The notes under the pieces were generated by a model. That model had not been told where the DNA came from and did no database searches. It worked only from the letters and a program-made list of their open reading frames with translations. Below are positions 26,293 to 36,253 of a stretch of DNA of 64,000 nt, one piece after another. Source of the DNA: Candidatus Gastranaerophilales bacterium (GTDB lineage: Bacteria; Cyanobacteriota; Vampirovibrionia; Gastranaerophilales; Gastranaerophilaceae); NCBI GenBank assembly GCA_944326115.1, contig CALVCQ010000005.1, positions 1 to 64,000 of the forward strand, given 5' to 3'. Position numbers and translations under genes: made by a program. Positions within the stretch are counted from its first letter, which is position 1. Each line of letters begins with the position of its first letter.

Positions 26293-26490
26293 TTAGATTC
26301 GGTCCAGAGCTTCCTGATTATCTTTTGCGGTATTGTTTCTTGTATCAATAACTCTGTTAATACTTTTTTCCGTTTTGATAGCAGAAGTACCGTCCTTGAC
26401 AGCTTTATCAACGTTTAGAGGAGTTCCCCAGTTTGTGTATGCTACCCAGATTAATGCTGCTGCTATTACTAAAAATATAAATTTTAACAT
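26293..26490 (-). CDS. Small single-span membrane protein, 65 aa
   Basis: ATG is preceded by CAAGGAGTTTTAAT, a strong ribosome site. The N-terminal helix (about 3-20, FIFLVIAAALIWVAYTNWG) is a membrane anchor or uncleaved signal; the remaining 45 residues are polar and Lys/Asp-rich. No family recognised. It stands alone between the repeat gap and lysS (divergent). Confidence 0.65.
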   Translation of the reverse strand: MLKFIFLVIAAALIWVAYTNWGTPLNVDKAVKDGTSAIKTEKSINRVIDTRNNTAKDNQEALDRI

Positions 26491-26652
26491 ATTAAAACTC
26501 CTTGTTTAATAAGCATATTATAACCTTTTTTACCCGAAATACAATACATTTTTTAGTGTATACTGCGATATAAATTCCAACAGTGCATTATTTTATAAAA
26601 ATTTTTTTGATGATAAAATAATCTTAAAGAATAATTAAAAAAGGAATTGAGA

Positions 26653-28161
26653 ATGTCAGAAAATAATCATACACCTGCGGCAAATGCACCTACATTAAAT
26701 GCAATCAGAAATACAAGAATTCAAAAATTAACCGAACTTGCAGACAGAGGCGTAAATCCATATCCGTACTCTTATGACAAAAATGCTTCGGCAAAATCTT
26801 TGCAGGAAAAATATAAAGATCTGCCTGCAGGAGAAGAAACTGAGGATGAATATAAAGTTGCCGGAAGGGTTATGGCAATGCGTAATACCGGCATGTTTAT
26901 CGATTTGCAGGATGCCTCCGGAAAAATTCAAATATTTTCACACAAAGAAAATATGGATATTGAAAAAATAAAAGCAATGAAACTTATTGATATAGGTGAT
27001 ATAGTCGGATTTCAAGGAACAATCAGAAGAACTCCCAGAGGCGAACTCTCCATAAAAGCTACTGATTACAAACTTTTATCAAAGGCTCTTTTGCCGCTGC
27101 CGGAGAAATTCCACGGTTTGACGGATGTTGATACACGTTACAGACAGCGTTACGTTGACCTAATTATGAATGAAGATGTCAGAAATACTTTCAGAAAAAG
27201 GAGTCTTATTATACAAAAAATAAGAGAGTATCTTGCCAAAGCAGGTTTTTTGGAAGTGGAAACACCTATTCTTCAAACTACGGCATCGGGTGCAAACGCC
27301 AGACCTTTTACAACCCATCATAATGCGCTTGATATGGATTTGACTTTGAGAATTGCGCTTGAATTGTATTTGAAAAGACTTATTGTGGGCGGTGTGTCCG
27401 AAAGGGTTTACGAAATAGGAAGATGTTTCCGAAACGAAGGCATTGATACCCGTCACAATCCGGAATTTACAATGATAGAGCTGTATCAGGCTTATGCTGA
27501 TTACAATGATATGATGACGCTAACTGAAAACATGGTCGCTTATGTAGCACAGGAAGTTCTGGGAACTACAAAGATTACTTACGGAGAACACGAAATAGAC
27601 CTTACTCCTCCATGGGACAGAAAAACTATGCTTGGTTCTATCAAAGAAGCAACCGGTATTGATTTTATGGAAATTTATGATGCAAAACTGGCAATAGAGG
27701 CTGCTAAAAAACTAAATGTTCAGGTAGAAGATGACATGAACTGGGGGCAGGTGGTAGAAGCTGTTTTTGAAGATAAGATTGAGCCTTCTTTGATTCAGCC
27801 TTGCCATATTATTGATTACCCGAGAGAGATTTCTCCCCTGGCAAAGGTTCACAGAGATGATTCCAGATTAACAGAACGTTTCGAAACCAGAATCAACGGA
27901 TGGGAGCTTGCAAACGCATTTTCAGAGCTTACTGATCCTATTGATCAAAGAAGCAGATTCGAAGCACAGGCTCTCGCTAAAGCTAACGGTGATGAAGAAG
28001 CAATGGAGCTGGACGAAGACTTTATTACTTCACTCGAATACGGTATGCCTCCGACAGGCGGTATGGGAATGGGCATTGACAGGCTTGTTATGCTTTTGAC
28101 AAATTCTCAAACTATCAGAGATGTAATTGCATTTCCTACGATGAGACCGCTTGAAAAATAA
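26653..28161 (+). CDS. lysS: Lysyl-tRNA synthetase, class II
   Basis: Charges tRNA-Lys. An N-terminal OB anticodon-binding domain (about 60-145) precedes the class II core: motif 2 at about 258-275 (RCFRNEGIDTRHNPEF) and motif 3 near the C-terminus (GMGIDRLVMLL). Starting at ATG 26653 (AAGGAA at 26641-26646) gives 502 aa, normal for the family. 26 bases separate it from the HAD phosphatase, probably one transcript. Confidence 0.96.
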   Translation: MSENNHTPAANAPTLNAIRNTRIQKLTELADRGVNPYPYSYDKNASAKSLQEKYKDLPAGEETEDEYKVAGRVMAMRNTGMFIDLQDASGKIQIFSHKENMDIEKIKAMKLIDIGDIVGFQGTIRRTPRGELSIKATDYKLLSKALLPLPEKFHGLTDVDTRYRQRYVDLIMNEDVRNTFRKRSLIIQKIREYLAKAGFLEVETPILQTTASGANARPFTTHHNALDMDLTLRIALELYLKRLIVGGVSERVYEIGRCFRNEGIDTRHNPEFTMIELYQAYADYNDMMTLTENMVAYVAQEVLGTTKITYGEHEIDLTPPWDRKTMLGSIKEATGIDFMEIYDAKLAIEAAKKLNVQVEDDMNWGQVVEAVFEDKIEPSLIQPCHIIDYPREISPLAKVHRDDSRLTERFETRINGWELANAFSELTDPIDQRSRFEAQALAKANGDEEAMELDEDFITSLEYGMPPTGGMGMGIDRLVMLLTNSQTIRDVIAFPTMRPLEK

Positions 28162-28187
28162 GGTATATTAAAAACGGCAGATGTTTA

Positions 28188-28871
28188 ATGATAGATACTG
28201 TAATATTTGATCTGGACGGAACACTTTTGTACACACTGGAAAATTTGTATAAGAGTACAAATTATGCATTAAAAAAGTGCGGCTTACAGGAAAAAACAAT
28301 TAATGAAGTAAGAAATTTTGTCGGCAACGGAGTAAAAAAGCTTATCGAAAGGTGTGTCCCCGAAGGCGAAAAAAATCCGTTGTTTGAGAAATGTTTGTCT
28401 CTATTTAAAGAGCACTACAGTGCTACTATGTGTAATGATGCTCATCCTTATGACGGGATAGTTGAACTGTTAGACAGGTTAAATGCAGAAGGTATAAAAT
28501 GTGCTGTTGTATCAAATAAATACGATTCAGCTGTAAAAGAACTCTGTAAAAAATATTTTGGCAGCAGAATAACGATAGCTGTCGGCGAAAGCGATTCTGT
28601 CAGGAAAAAACCTGCACCTGACAGTGTTTTGATGGTGATGAAAAAGCTAAATACAAAAAATGTTGTGTACGTTGGAGATTCCGAAGTTGATATACAAACC
28701 GCACAAAATGCAAAAATCCCCTGCATAAGTGTTACGTGGGGATACAAGGATATTGATTTTCTGATTAAAAATAATGCAAGGGTTATTGTTGAAAATACTG
28801 CAGCTTTATATCACGAAATTAAACAAATCAGCTCTCAGGCTCCTGATACCACAAAAACACATCAGGAATAA
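28188..28871 (+). CDS. HAD-family hydrolase, phosphoglycolate phosphatase-like
   Basis: Soluble phosphatase of 227 aa. HAD motifs: DLDGTLL (nucleophile Asp at residue 8), VVSNK in motif II, Lys in KKPAPDS (motif III) and GDSEVDIQTA (motif IV). The alpha-helical cap between motifs I and II is of the Gph/PGMB type. Substrate could be phosphoglycolate, a sugar phosphate or pyrophosphate. Its last 44 bases overlap the convergent 110-aa gene. Confidence 0.85.
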   Translation: MIDTVIFDLDGTLLYTLENLYKSTNYALKKCGLQEKTINEVRNFVGNGVKKLIERCVPEGEKNPLFEKCLSLFKEHYSATMCNDAHPYDGIVELLDRLNAEGIKCAVVSNKYDSAVKELCKKYFGSRITIAVGESDSVRKKPAPDSVLMVMKKLNTKNVVYVGDSEVDIQTAQNAKIPCISVTWGYKDIDFLIKNNARVIVENTAALYHEIKQISSQAPDTTKTHQE

Positions 28872-29160
28872 TGCAGTTAGCTTTTCCGTTAGGGAAAAAT
28901 ATTTCTTCAAGTTCCCGTTTTTCTTTTTGTTCAAGCGCATTAAAATACTGATTTTGCCGGATTAAAACAGCAATTTCTTTATCGACTTCAACAGAATTTG
29001 ATATTTGTTTTTCCAGATATTCTATGCGTTCAAGAATTTTTCTTTTACAAGATTTAATAGCAAACAGAATGTCATCTATATCTCTTATTATTTGAGATTC
29101 CTCTGTGTTAATAAGTTCAAATTTGAAAAATTCAGGTTGTTCGGAAAAATAAGACCCCAT
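28828..29160 (-). CDS. Hypothetical protein, 110 aa
   Basis: No family recognised. Mostly helical, Glu/Lys/Ile-rich with a coiled-coil-like centre (about 18-90); no signal or membrane segment. AAAGG lies about 12 bases before ATG. The 3' end overlaps that of the HAD gene tail-to-tail by 44 bases, so the two transcripts would be antisense there. Base composition fits a real gene. Confidence 0.55.
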   Translation of the reverse strand: MGSYFSEQPEFFKFELINTEESQIIRDIDDILFAIKSCKRKILERIEYLEKQISNSVEVDKEIAVLIRQNQYFNALEQKEKRELEEIFFPNGKANCIIPDVFLWYQEPES

Positions 29161-29337
29161 GACTTACAATTACCTTTTTACTGCACCACTACATGTATAT
29201 AAAAAATTTACAAAAAAAGAAATTTCACCAATTCTATATAATGTTACAAAAGTTAATACGAATTATAAAAAAGAGTGCGTATTTACTTGATTATTAATTT
29301 TCCTTGTGCTTTGATATAAGCAAGAAGGGCATTTGCC

Positions 29338-29400
29338 GGCGCGATTTAATCCTCTGAAATTTGTCTTACGGCTGAAGACACGCGCTATAACAGGATTAAA
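29338..29400 (+). promoter_or_regulatory. Candidate pseudoknot leader of rpsP
   Basis: Three pairings are visible: S2 = TTTAATCCT (29345-29353) with AGGATTAAA (29392-29400), nine pairs; an embedded hairpin TGTCTT (29362-29367) with AAGACA (29375-29380); and S1 = GGCGCG (29338-29343) with CGCGCT (29381-29386). S1 and S2 interleave as an H-type pseudoknot. S2 ends about ten bases before the AGGAG ribosome site. It could be an autogenous bS16 site or a riboswitch; it matches no class I can name with confidence. Confidence 0.5.
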
Positions 29401-29425
29401 ATTAAATACAGGAGAATTGAACCGT

Positions 29426-29830
29426 ATGGTTAAAATCAGATTAAAAAGACTGGGCTATAAAAAGAACCCGACATATAGAATTGTTGTTATCAATGATTTA
29501 CAAAAAAGAGAGGGTAAACCTATATGCGAATTAGGTCATTATAACCCTAAAACAAAAGAAATGAAGCTCGATAAAGCTACAGCTCTGGAATGGATTTCCA
29601 AAGGTGCTAAACCTTCAGAAACAGTTCAATACCTCATTAACAACTGTGATGACGAAGGTAAACTGATTTATAAACAAAAAACAGAGAAAAAACTTTCCAA
29701 AAAAGCTCTGGCAAAACTCGAAGCTGAAAAAGAAGCTAAAGCTCAGGCAGAAGCAGAAGCTGCACAGGCTGCTGAAGAAGCGGCGGCTGCACCGGCAGAA
29801 GAAGCTCCTGCTGAGGAAGCACAGGCTTAA
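29426..29830 (+). CDS. rpsP: Ribosomal protein bS16 with Ala/Glu-rich tail
   Basis: Small-subunit assembly protein. The start MVKIRLKRLGYKKNPTYRIVV is standard; AGGAG at 29410-29414 precedes ATG 29426, so the in-frame codons upstream are leader. The core ends near residue 80. About 50 further residues of Lys/Glu/Ala, ending in EEAPAEEAQA, extend it to 134 aa versus the usual 80-90. Such tails are known in some lineages and may be disordered. Ends at the terminator at 29904. Confidence 0.94.
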   Translation: MVKIRLKRLGYKKNPTYRIVVINDLQKREGKPICELGHYNPKTKEMKLDKATALEWISKGAKPSETVQYLINNCDDEGKLIYKQKTEKKLSKKALAKLEAEKEAKAQAEAEAAQAAEEAAAAPAEEAPAEEAQA

Positions 29831-29903
29831 TTTATTCTTTCTTTCCCTGTAAGAAAGAATAAAAAATATAAAAGTTTTTAAACAGGGGAAAAGAACACTT
29901 ATT

Positions 29904-29935
29904 AACCGCTTTGAAATACCAAAGCGGTTCTTTTT
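29904..29935 (+). terminator. Terminator downstream of rpsP
   Basis: AACCGCTTTG (29904-29913), loop, CAAAGCGGTT (29920-29929), then CTTTTT. A second stem, TTATTCTTTCTT with AAGAAAGAATAA (29832-29862), lies directly after the stop codon without a T-run. Confidence 0.88.
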
Positions 29936-29976
29936 ATTCTCAATATGTGTCATTATAATCAAACACTGCTGCAATC

Positions 29977-30005
29977 TGGATTAAAAAGTATAATCACGAT
30001 AAAAT
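29977..30005 (+). promoter_or_regulatory. Promoter of CgeB-like gene, leaderless arrangement
   Basis: TGGATT (29977-29982), 17 bases, TAAAAT (30000-30005), six bases to ATG 30012; no Shine-Dalgarno. A second TATAAT at 29989-29994 would give a leader of about ten bases. Confidence 0.45.
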
Positions 30006-30011
30006 AGAAAT

Positions 30012-30992
30012 ATGAAAAAAGTTTTAATTACATTACCTAATAGCATTGCAGGTACGCTTATTTTAAACGGATATAAACAGGGGTTTAAATCGAACGGATG
30101 TTTTGTCTTTTCAAAAGATTTAAGAGAATTGGAAATTGATGATATAAAACGTTTCAAACCGGATATAATCTTTGGTTATGATTACGGTTTTTTGTTCGGG
30201 GATAATAAAAACCTGACGGATTATATCCTTTCTGATAATTCTCGTTACAAGCTGGTACATTATTTTGCCGATGAGCCGAAAGGCAAATATGCTGTAGTAA
30301 ACAAGCCTTATTTATATGAAGAGTTTAAAAAAATCAACGCAATTTCTTATATGTGGGACAGGGATTTTGTTTCTGATTTACAAAACTGCAGATATCTTCC
30401 GCTTGCCGTAAATTATAAGGCATATCGCCCGCAGGAGGGCAAAATCTATGATATTTCTTTTGCCGGCAGACCTCTGACAGAAAGAAGACAGACACTGCTT
30501 GCTGCTCTTGTAAAGAAATTCGGCAAAAAGTTAAATATATTTTGTTATGAAAAACATTTTCTTCAAAGTCTTGATGATATGAAAGACAAACAATTTTTGA
30601 CAGACAGAGAGCTTGATATATACAAAAGTGCATATCGGGGCTTTTTAAAAACTGAACAGGAAATAGCCAGAGTATATTTTAACTCAAAAGTCAATATAAA
30701 TATTACATTACAGGGCAAATCCGGTATGAATTATCGTGTTTTTGAGGTGCTTGCCTCACAGGGTTTTTTGTTAACCGACGATATGGAGGATATATCACGC
30801 AATTTCGATGTATCAAAAGAGCTTGAAGTATACAAAAATACGGATGATTTGCTTGACAAAACCGAATTTTATTTAAAACATCCGGATATAGGGCAGAAAA
30901 TTGCACTTCTCGGTTATGCAAATATTGTGAAAAAACATAGCTATACAGCCAGAGCAAGAAGCATTCTTGAAGATTTAAAAAAAATAATGTAA
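30012..30992 (+). CDS. CgeB-like glycosyltransferase family 1 protein
   Basis: Soluble GT-B-type protein of 326 aa. The C-terminal half matches the CgeB/Glyco_trans_1_2 pattern: VYFNSKVNINIT, GMNYRVFEVLASQGFLLTDD, and the closing HSYTARARSIL. Predicted to add a sugar to a surface glycan or protein (for example flagellin). It starts a small glycan group with the GT2 and GT-C-like genes downstream. Donor and acceptor are unknown. Confidence 0.8.
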   Translation: MKKVLITLPNSIAGTLILNGYKQGFKSNGCFVFSKDLRELEIDDIKRFKPDIIFGYDYGFLFGDNKNLTDYILSDNSRYKLVHYFADEPKGKYAVVNKPYLYEEFKKINAISYMWDRDFVSDLQNCRYLPLAVNYKAYRPQEGKIYDISFAGRPLTERRQTLLAALVKKFGKKLNIFCYEKHFLQSLDDMKDKQFLTDRELDIYKSAYRGFLKTEQEIARVYFNSKVNINITLQGKSGMNYRVFEVLASQGFLLTDDMEDISRNFDVSKELEVYKNTDDLLDKTEFYLKHPDIGQKIALLGYANIVKKHSYTARARSILEDLKKIM

Positions 30993-31019
30993 TTTTTCTG
31001 TATCAGATATATTAATCTA

Positions 31020-31805
31020 TTAGTTTATATATGGTAATTCTTCGTTTTTATCAAGAGTTTTTGCATTCTTTTTAAATATTTTTGATTTGTATATACCGGA
31101 CTTGGCAAGAGCATACAGAACACTCGTTTTTAGTACTCCAAAGCCGTATTTACAGCTTCTCATAAAGTTTATAGAGGATGCATCCGGAAAATATTTTGTA
31201 GGACAGCTTATTTGTCCTATTGTGTAACCTTTGTAAAAAATAAGAGCGAGCATTTCATTGTCAAATACAAAATCGTCATCACAATCTTTTAACGGGCATT
31301 TTTCCAGTACTTCTTTTGTAAAGGCACGGAATCCTGTGTGGTATTCAGTCAAACGTTCTCCCATTGTGATATTTTGAAAGTATGTAAGAAATTTATTTGC
31401 AATAAATTTGTACAGGGGCATTCCGCCTTCCAGTGCACCTTTACCGATAAATCTGGAGGCAATACAGGCATCATATTCGTCAAAAGCAAGCATTGCAGCC
31501 ATTGCCGGTACAAGTTTCGGTGTGTACTGGTAATCCGGATGAACCATAATGACTATATCCGCATCTGTTTTCAGAGCTGCTGTATAACAGGTTTTTTGGT
31601 TGCCTCCGTATCCTTTATTTTTGTCATGCACGATAGTTGTTATGCCCAGTTTTTTTGCAACTTCTTTTGTTTTATCGGAAGAGTTGTCATCTACAAGAAT
31701 TATCTCATCCACTATATCTTTATAAAGTTCATTGTAAGTCTGTTCAAGCGTCTTTTCTGCATTGTAAGCAGGCATGATAACTACAATTTTTTTATTATTA
31801 AGCAT
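31020..31805 (-). CDS. Glycosyltransferase family 2, DPM1-like
   Basis: GT-A enzyme of 261 aa. Motifs: IMPAYNAEKTLEQ (about 9-21), LVDDNSSDKT (about 37-46), a HPDYQY metal-site region near residue 97 and TGFRAFTKEVL. Family members move hexoses from nucleotide sugars to polyprenyl phosphate; the C-terminus has no membrane helices. It could supply lipid-linked sugar to the adjacent GT-C-like protein. AGAGGATAGAG precedes ATG. Confidence 0.88.
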   Translation of the reverse strand: MLNNKKIVVIMPAYNAEKTLEQTYNELYKDIVDEIILVDDNSSDKTKEVAKKLGITTIVHDKNKGYGGNQKTCYTAALKTDADIVIMVHPDYQYTPKLVPAMAAMLAFDEYDACIASRFIGKGALEGGMPLYKFIANKFLTYFQNITMGERLTEYHTGFRAFTKEVLEKCPLKDCDDDFVFDNEMLALIFYKGYTIGQISCPTKYFPDASSINFMRSCKYGFGVLKTSVLYALAKSGIYKSKIFKKNAKTLDKNEELPYIN

Positions 31806-31857
31806 AATCTCTATCCTCTGTATTTGTCCTGACCGTAATAAGTTTTTAACACGGCTG

Positions 31858-31886
31858 TTGACAATATGAAATACTGTTCATAGTAT
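31858..31886 (+). promoter_or_regulatory. Promoter of the GT-C-like gene
   Basis: TTGACA (31858-31863), 17 bases, TAGTAT (31881-31886). GAGGGGGA follows as ribosome site before ATG 31916. The string GTTGACAATATGAAA here is identical to the right end of the long repeats at 34.4 and 56.3 kb. Confidence 0.55.
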
Positions 31887-31915
31887 AATCAAAATAGAGG
31901 GGGAACACAATTTTT

Positions 31916-33691
31916 ATGGAAAAGTTGATAAATTTTGCAAAAAAATATTGTATTGCGGAACTATTTTTGATTTTTGCGGTTTCTGCATTTCTGTTTTTTC
32001 TTTTTTACGGAAAGCAGGATGTCTATCTGGTAGATGTCAGCAGAGAAGCTTACCTTCCCTGGCAGGTGTTAAAAGGTCAGGTGTTATACAAAGATATTTT
32101 TAATGTATACGGACCTCTTGGTTATCAGATTAACGCAATGTTGTATTTTTTGTTCGGTGTAAATCTTAACACACTATATTTTGCGGGTTTTATAAATTCT
32201 CTTATTATATTATTTACGATTTTTTATACGGTAAAGCTTTTTGCAGACAAAAAGACTGCTTTTTCGGTTTGCGGGGTTGTAATGTTTGTCTGCGTATATG
32301 CAAGAAACTTTTTTAATTTTATATTTTCGTACTCTTACAATGCGCTTTATTCCTTATCGGGATTTTTGCTGTCTTTATATTTTGCACTTTTATATATAAA
32401 AGAAAACAAGACAAAAAACCTTATCCTTGCATTTTTATTTGCCGGATTTTCTTTTGCAAACAAAATAGAAGATTTGCCTTATTTTGTTTTGTTATTTTTA
32501 TTGCTGCCTTTCCTGCTTAAGAAATATTGGAAAAAATATTTGTATTCTATCGGGGCTTTTTTGTTTTTTCCTGTTTTGTCATTCGGAATTTTGTTGTTGC
32601 AGGGTGCCGGTTTTAACGATTTTTTTAATGCGGCTGTATTAATAAAAAAACTTATAAATGCACCGGCAACTCAATATTTTTATTATGCATACGGGCTTTA
32701 TTTCAATCCCGAGGCTGTAAAAATGGTTTTGTTAATGCTTCTAAAAGCAATAAAAATACTTTGGCTGCCGTTTATTATTTTATTTGCTTTCAGCTACCTG
32801 AATTTTAGATATGTCAACAGGAGAATTTTAAAATATGCGGTTAATTTTCTTTTGCTGTGTATATCTTTTTATGTGGTTATAAAGACTTTTCCTGTTACCG
32901 AAAAATATTATCACAGTATTTTTTGCTGGATAGGCATTGCGTGTCTTGCAATATTCGGTATATTGTTTGTTTATTATGCATACAGAATTTTTAAACAAAA
33001 AATAAAGTTTGAACAAATCCCTGCTTTTGACAAAATGTATATGTTTTTGCTTTTATCGGCGCTGTGCGTTTCTTTAAAAGGTTTGTTTGATGTTGTAATA
33101 ACGTGTTACGGAACATTTACTCTTACTGCATTGTTAATGCCTTTTATTATATTTCTTGTTGTTTATTTCCCTGCCAAAATGTCTGAAAAAACAAAACAGG
33201 CATGGCGTTCAACCGTATTTTATTTTTGCATTATGGCAATGGCGGCGAGCCTGTTTTACAATGTCTACAGAGTCGTTACAACAGGCAATTATACTCTCAA
33301 TACGCCTCAGGGGAGTATTACGATAAGAGATATATATACTTATCAGAATGAGCTTATAAAATATATAAGAGAAAATACACCGGAAAATGCAAAAATTTTG
33401 ACAATGCCGGAAGGTGCAATGATAAATTTTCTTTCTCAACGAGATTCAGATAACAGATATTATTACCTTATACCGGTTAATGTAGAGATTTTTGGTCTTG
33501 ATAATATTTTAAAAGACCTTGTTAAAAACCCTCCGGATTATATTTTATTAAATGATATGATCTACGGGGTTTATGCAAACGGAAACTTTTGTAATTATGC
33601 TGACAAAATTTGTGATTTTGTTACAAATGAATATATTCCGCAAATTTCCGCAAAAGGACCTGTTAATATGGTCCTGTATAAGAAAAAATAA
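31916..33691 (+). CDS. GT-C-like multispan membrane protein
   Basis: A 591-aa protein with about eleven to twelve membrane segments and a ~110-residue C-terminal extracytoplasmic domain. After TM1, the loop DVSREAYLPWQVLKGQVLYK followed by NVYGPLGY resembles the first loop of PMT/ArnT-like transferases that use lipid-linked sugars; the Asp/Glu there would be catalytic. Predicted to glycosylate envelope glycans or proteins. It diverges from the GT2 gene and shares its intergenic region. No named family is certain. Confidence 0.75.
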   Translation: MEKLINFAKKYCIAELFLIFAVSAFLFFLFYGKQDVYLVDVSREAYLPWQVLKGQVLYKDIFNVYGPLGYQINAMLYFLFGVNLNTLYFAGFINSLIILFTIFYTVKLFADKKTAFSVCGVVMFVCVYARNFFNFIFSYSYNALYSLSGFLLSLYFALLYIKENKTKNLILAFLFAGFSFANKIEDLPYFVLLFLLLPFLLKKYWKKYLYSIGAFLFFPVLSFGILLLQGAGFNDFFNAAVLIKKLINAPATQYFYYAYGLYFNPEAVKMVLLMLLKAIKILWLPFIILFAFSYLNFRYVNRRILKYAVNFLLLCISFYVVIKTFPVTEKYYHSIFCWIGIACLAIFGILFVYYAYRIFKQKIKFEQIPAFDKMYMFLLLSALCVSLKGLFDVVITCYGTFTLTALLMPFIIFLVVYFPAKMSEKTKQAWRSTVFYFCIMAMAASLFYNVYRVVTTGNYTLNTPQGSITIRDIYTYQNELIKYIRENTPENAKILTMPEGAMINFLSQRDSDNRYYYLIPVNVEIFGLDNILKDLVKNPPDYILLNDMIYGVYANGNFCNYADKICDFVTNEYIPQISAKGPVNMVLYKKK

Positions 33692-33746
33692 CGGTTTCAT
33701 AATGATACTATAATAGTATATAGCTGAATTTATGCAGGTTTAGTAT

Positions 33747-34106
33747 ATGAAAAAAATAATAAAACATAACCCGGAAGCTGTAAATGAAGTTTTAAAATTG
33801 CTTTCAAATAAATGGAAAATTTTTATAATAAGAGATTTGCTTGACGGAAAAAGAAGATTCGGCGAATTAAAAAGAAGCACGGGCTCTTCTCAAAAATCTC
33901 TGACCTCTGCATTGAGAGAACTTGAGGATGATGATATAGTTGTAAGAAAATCATATCCTGAAATACCGCCCAGAGTTGAGTATTCGCTTACTGACATAGG
34001 TTATTCTCTGGCTCCGGTTATTGATACCATGGCTGATTGGGGAACAGACTTTATCAAATATAAACAGCTAAAAGAAAAAATTAACCGTAAAAACAAAGCT
34101 GTGTGA
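33747..34106 (+). CDS. HxlR-family winged-helix regulator
   Basis: A 119-aa DNA-binding protein. The family core is seen: LSNKWKIFIIRDLLDGKRRFGELKR, then SQKSLTSALRELEDDDIVVRKSYPEIPPRVEYSLTDIG. The N-terminal Cys that senses redox or aldehydes in HxlR/HypR is replaced (HNPEAVNE), so thiol sensing at that site is unlikely. Target unknown; no adjacent partner gene is co-oriented closely. The weak ribosome site is GCAGG. Confidence 0.85.
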   Translation: MKKIIKHNPEAVNEVLKLLSNKWKIFIIRDLLDGKRRFGELKRSTGSSQKSLTSALRELEDDDIVVRKSYPEIPPRVEYSLTDIGYSLAPVIDTMADWGTDFIKYKQLKEKINRKNKAV

Positions 34107-34235
34107 AATAAAGCTTTATGTAACATCGTCCGGGCGATACTTCGCTTGCACCTGAGATATCCTGATAACATGTGCTCGTATTAATTATTATACTGTAATT
34201 AAACAGTTTTGTTCCCCGGAGTCTTATTACGAATT

Positions 34236-34449
34236 TGTCTGAGTGGGACCTCGCTTGTAGGAGTGGTACACGGAGTGCGAGTGGCGCCGAGTCTAGCATT
34301 TTACGACTCTGCCGAAGAAACAATTAAGTATTGTTTCTGAGAGGTAGACCCCATGCGCTTGTTGACTGTGCCGGACTTATTGTTAAATATTGAACTTGCT
34401 TATTGCACAGGTTCAACAAGTAGTCGGAGTCAGTTGACAATATGAAAAT
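34236..34449. repeat. Long intergenic repeat A with internal hairpin module, copy 1
   Basis: Nearly identical to 56160-56338. The left 70 bases (from TTGTCTGAGTGGGACC) and the right ~98 bases (from GACCCCATGCG to GTTGACAATATGAAAAT) are shared. In the middle this copy has 41 bases, including CTCTGCCGAAGAAACAAT...ATTGTTTCTGAGAGG (34307-34344), where copy 2 has 5. The right half folds: TTGACT, CCG and ACTT pair with AAGT, CGG and AGTCA around TTGAAC...GGTTCAA. It lies between the HxlR gene and atpD. Confidence 0.85.
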
Positions 34450-34615
34450 ATGAAAAACCTTAAAACAGTTGTTAATATTCTTTGTCCGATAACTAATTTA
34501 TTCTCATAATAAATTCTTGGATTTGAAGATTTCTTTATACAGCATAACTCTGCTGCAAAAATAAAGGTATATATAAATATTTTTCCTCTTTTTGAATCAT
34601 TGCAATTTTTCATAT

Positions 34616-34644
34616 TTGTATAATGATGATTAAAAATGTATAAT
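34616..34644 (+). promoter_or_regulatory. Promoter of atpD
   Basis: TTGTAT (34616-34621), 17-base spacer, TATAAT (34639-34644). AAAGGTGG follows as ribosome site before ATG 34678. Confidence 0.6.
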
Positions 34645-34665
34645 AGATACATATTCAATTAATAA

Positions 34666-36090
<1,425 letters not shown>

Positions 36091-36253
36091 GCCGGAGTAA
36101 AAGTGTGATAAAGGTCACAAAGTTGACCGGCGTAACACCAAAACTAAACAATGGCGGCGTTACAGAGAAAACGAGATTTCCGAAGTGAGAAAATCTTTAA
36201 TTTTACAGGAGCAAAAAGCGTAAGCTCGGGTATTCAATGACAAGGTAAAAAAT
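36091..36253 (+). promoter_or_regulatory. Structured atpD-atpC spacer
   Basis: This 163-base gap is long for the pair. Potential stems include GTAAC (about 36133) with GTTAC (about 36160) and several short repeats of AAGCG/GAGC type. No promoter or terminator is convincing; a processing or translational-balance role is possible. Confidence 0.3.

Noticed and set aside
29333-29425. In-frame N-terminal extension of rpsP
   Set aside because: bS16 universally begins near MVKIRL; AGGAG fits ATG 29426, and the extra codons overlap the structured leader.
34081-34323. Minus-strand frame sharing the peptide KMLDSAPLALRVPLLQ with a frame at 56147-56440
   Set aside because: The identity comes from the DNA repeat A; no ribosome site, different N- and C-termini, and one copy has a 36-base size change in the element. 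Treated as non-coding repeat.
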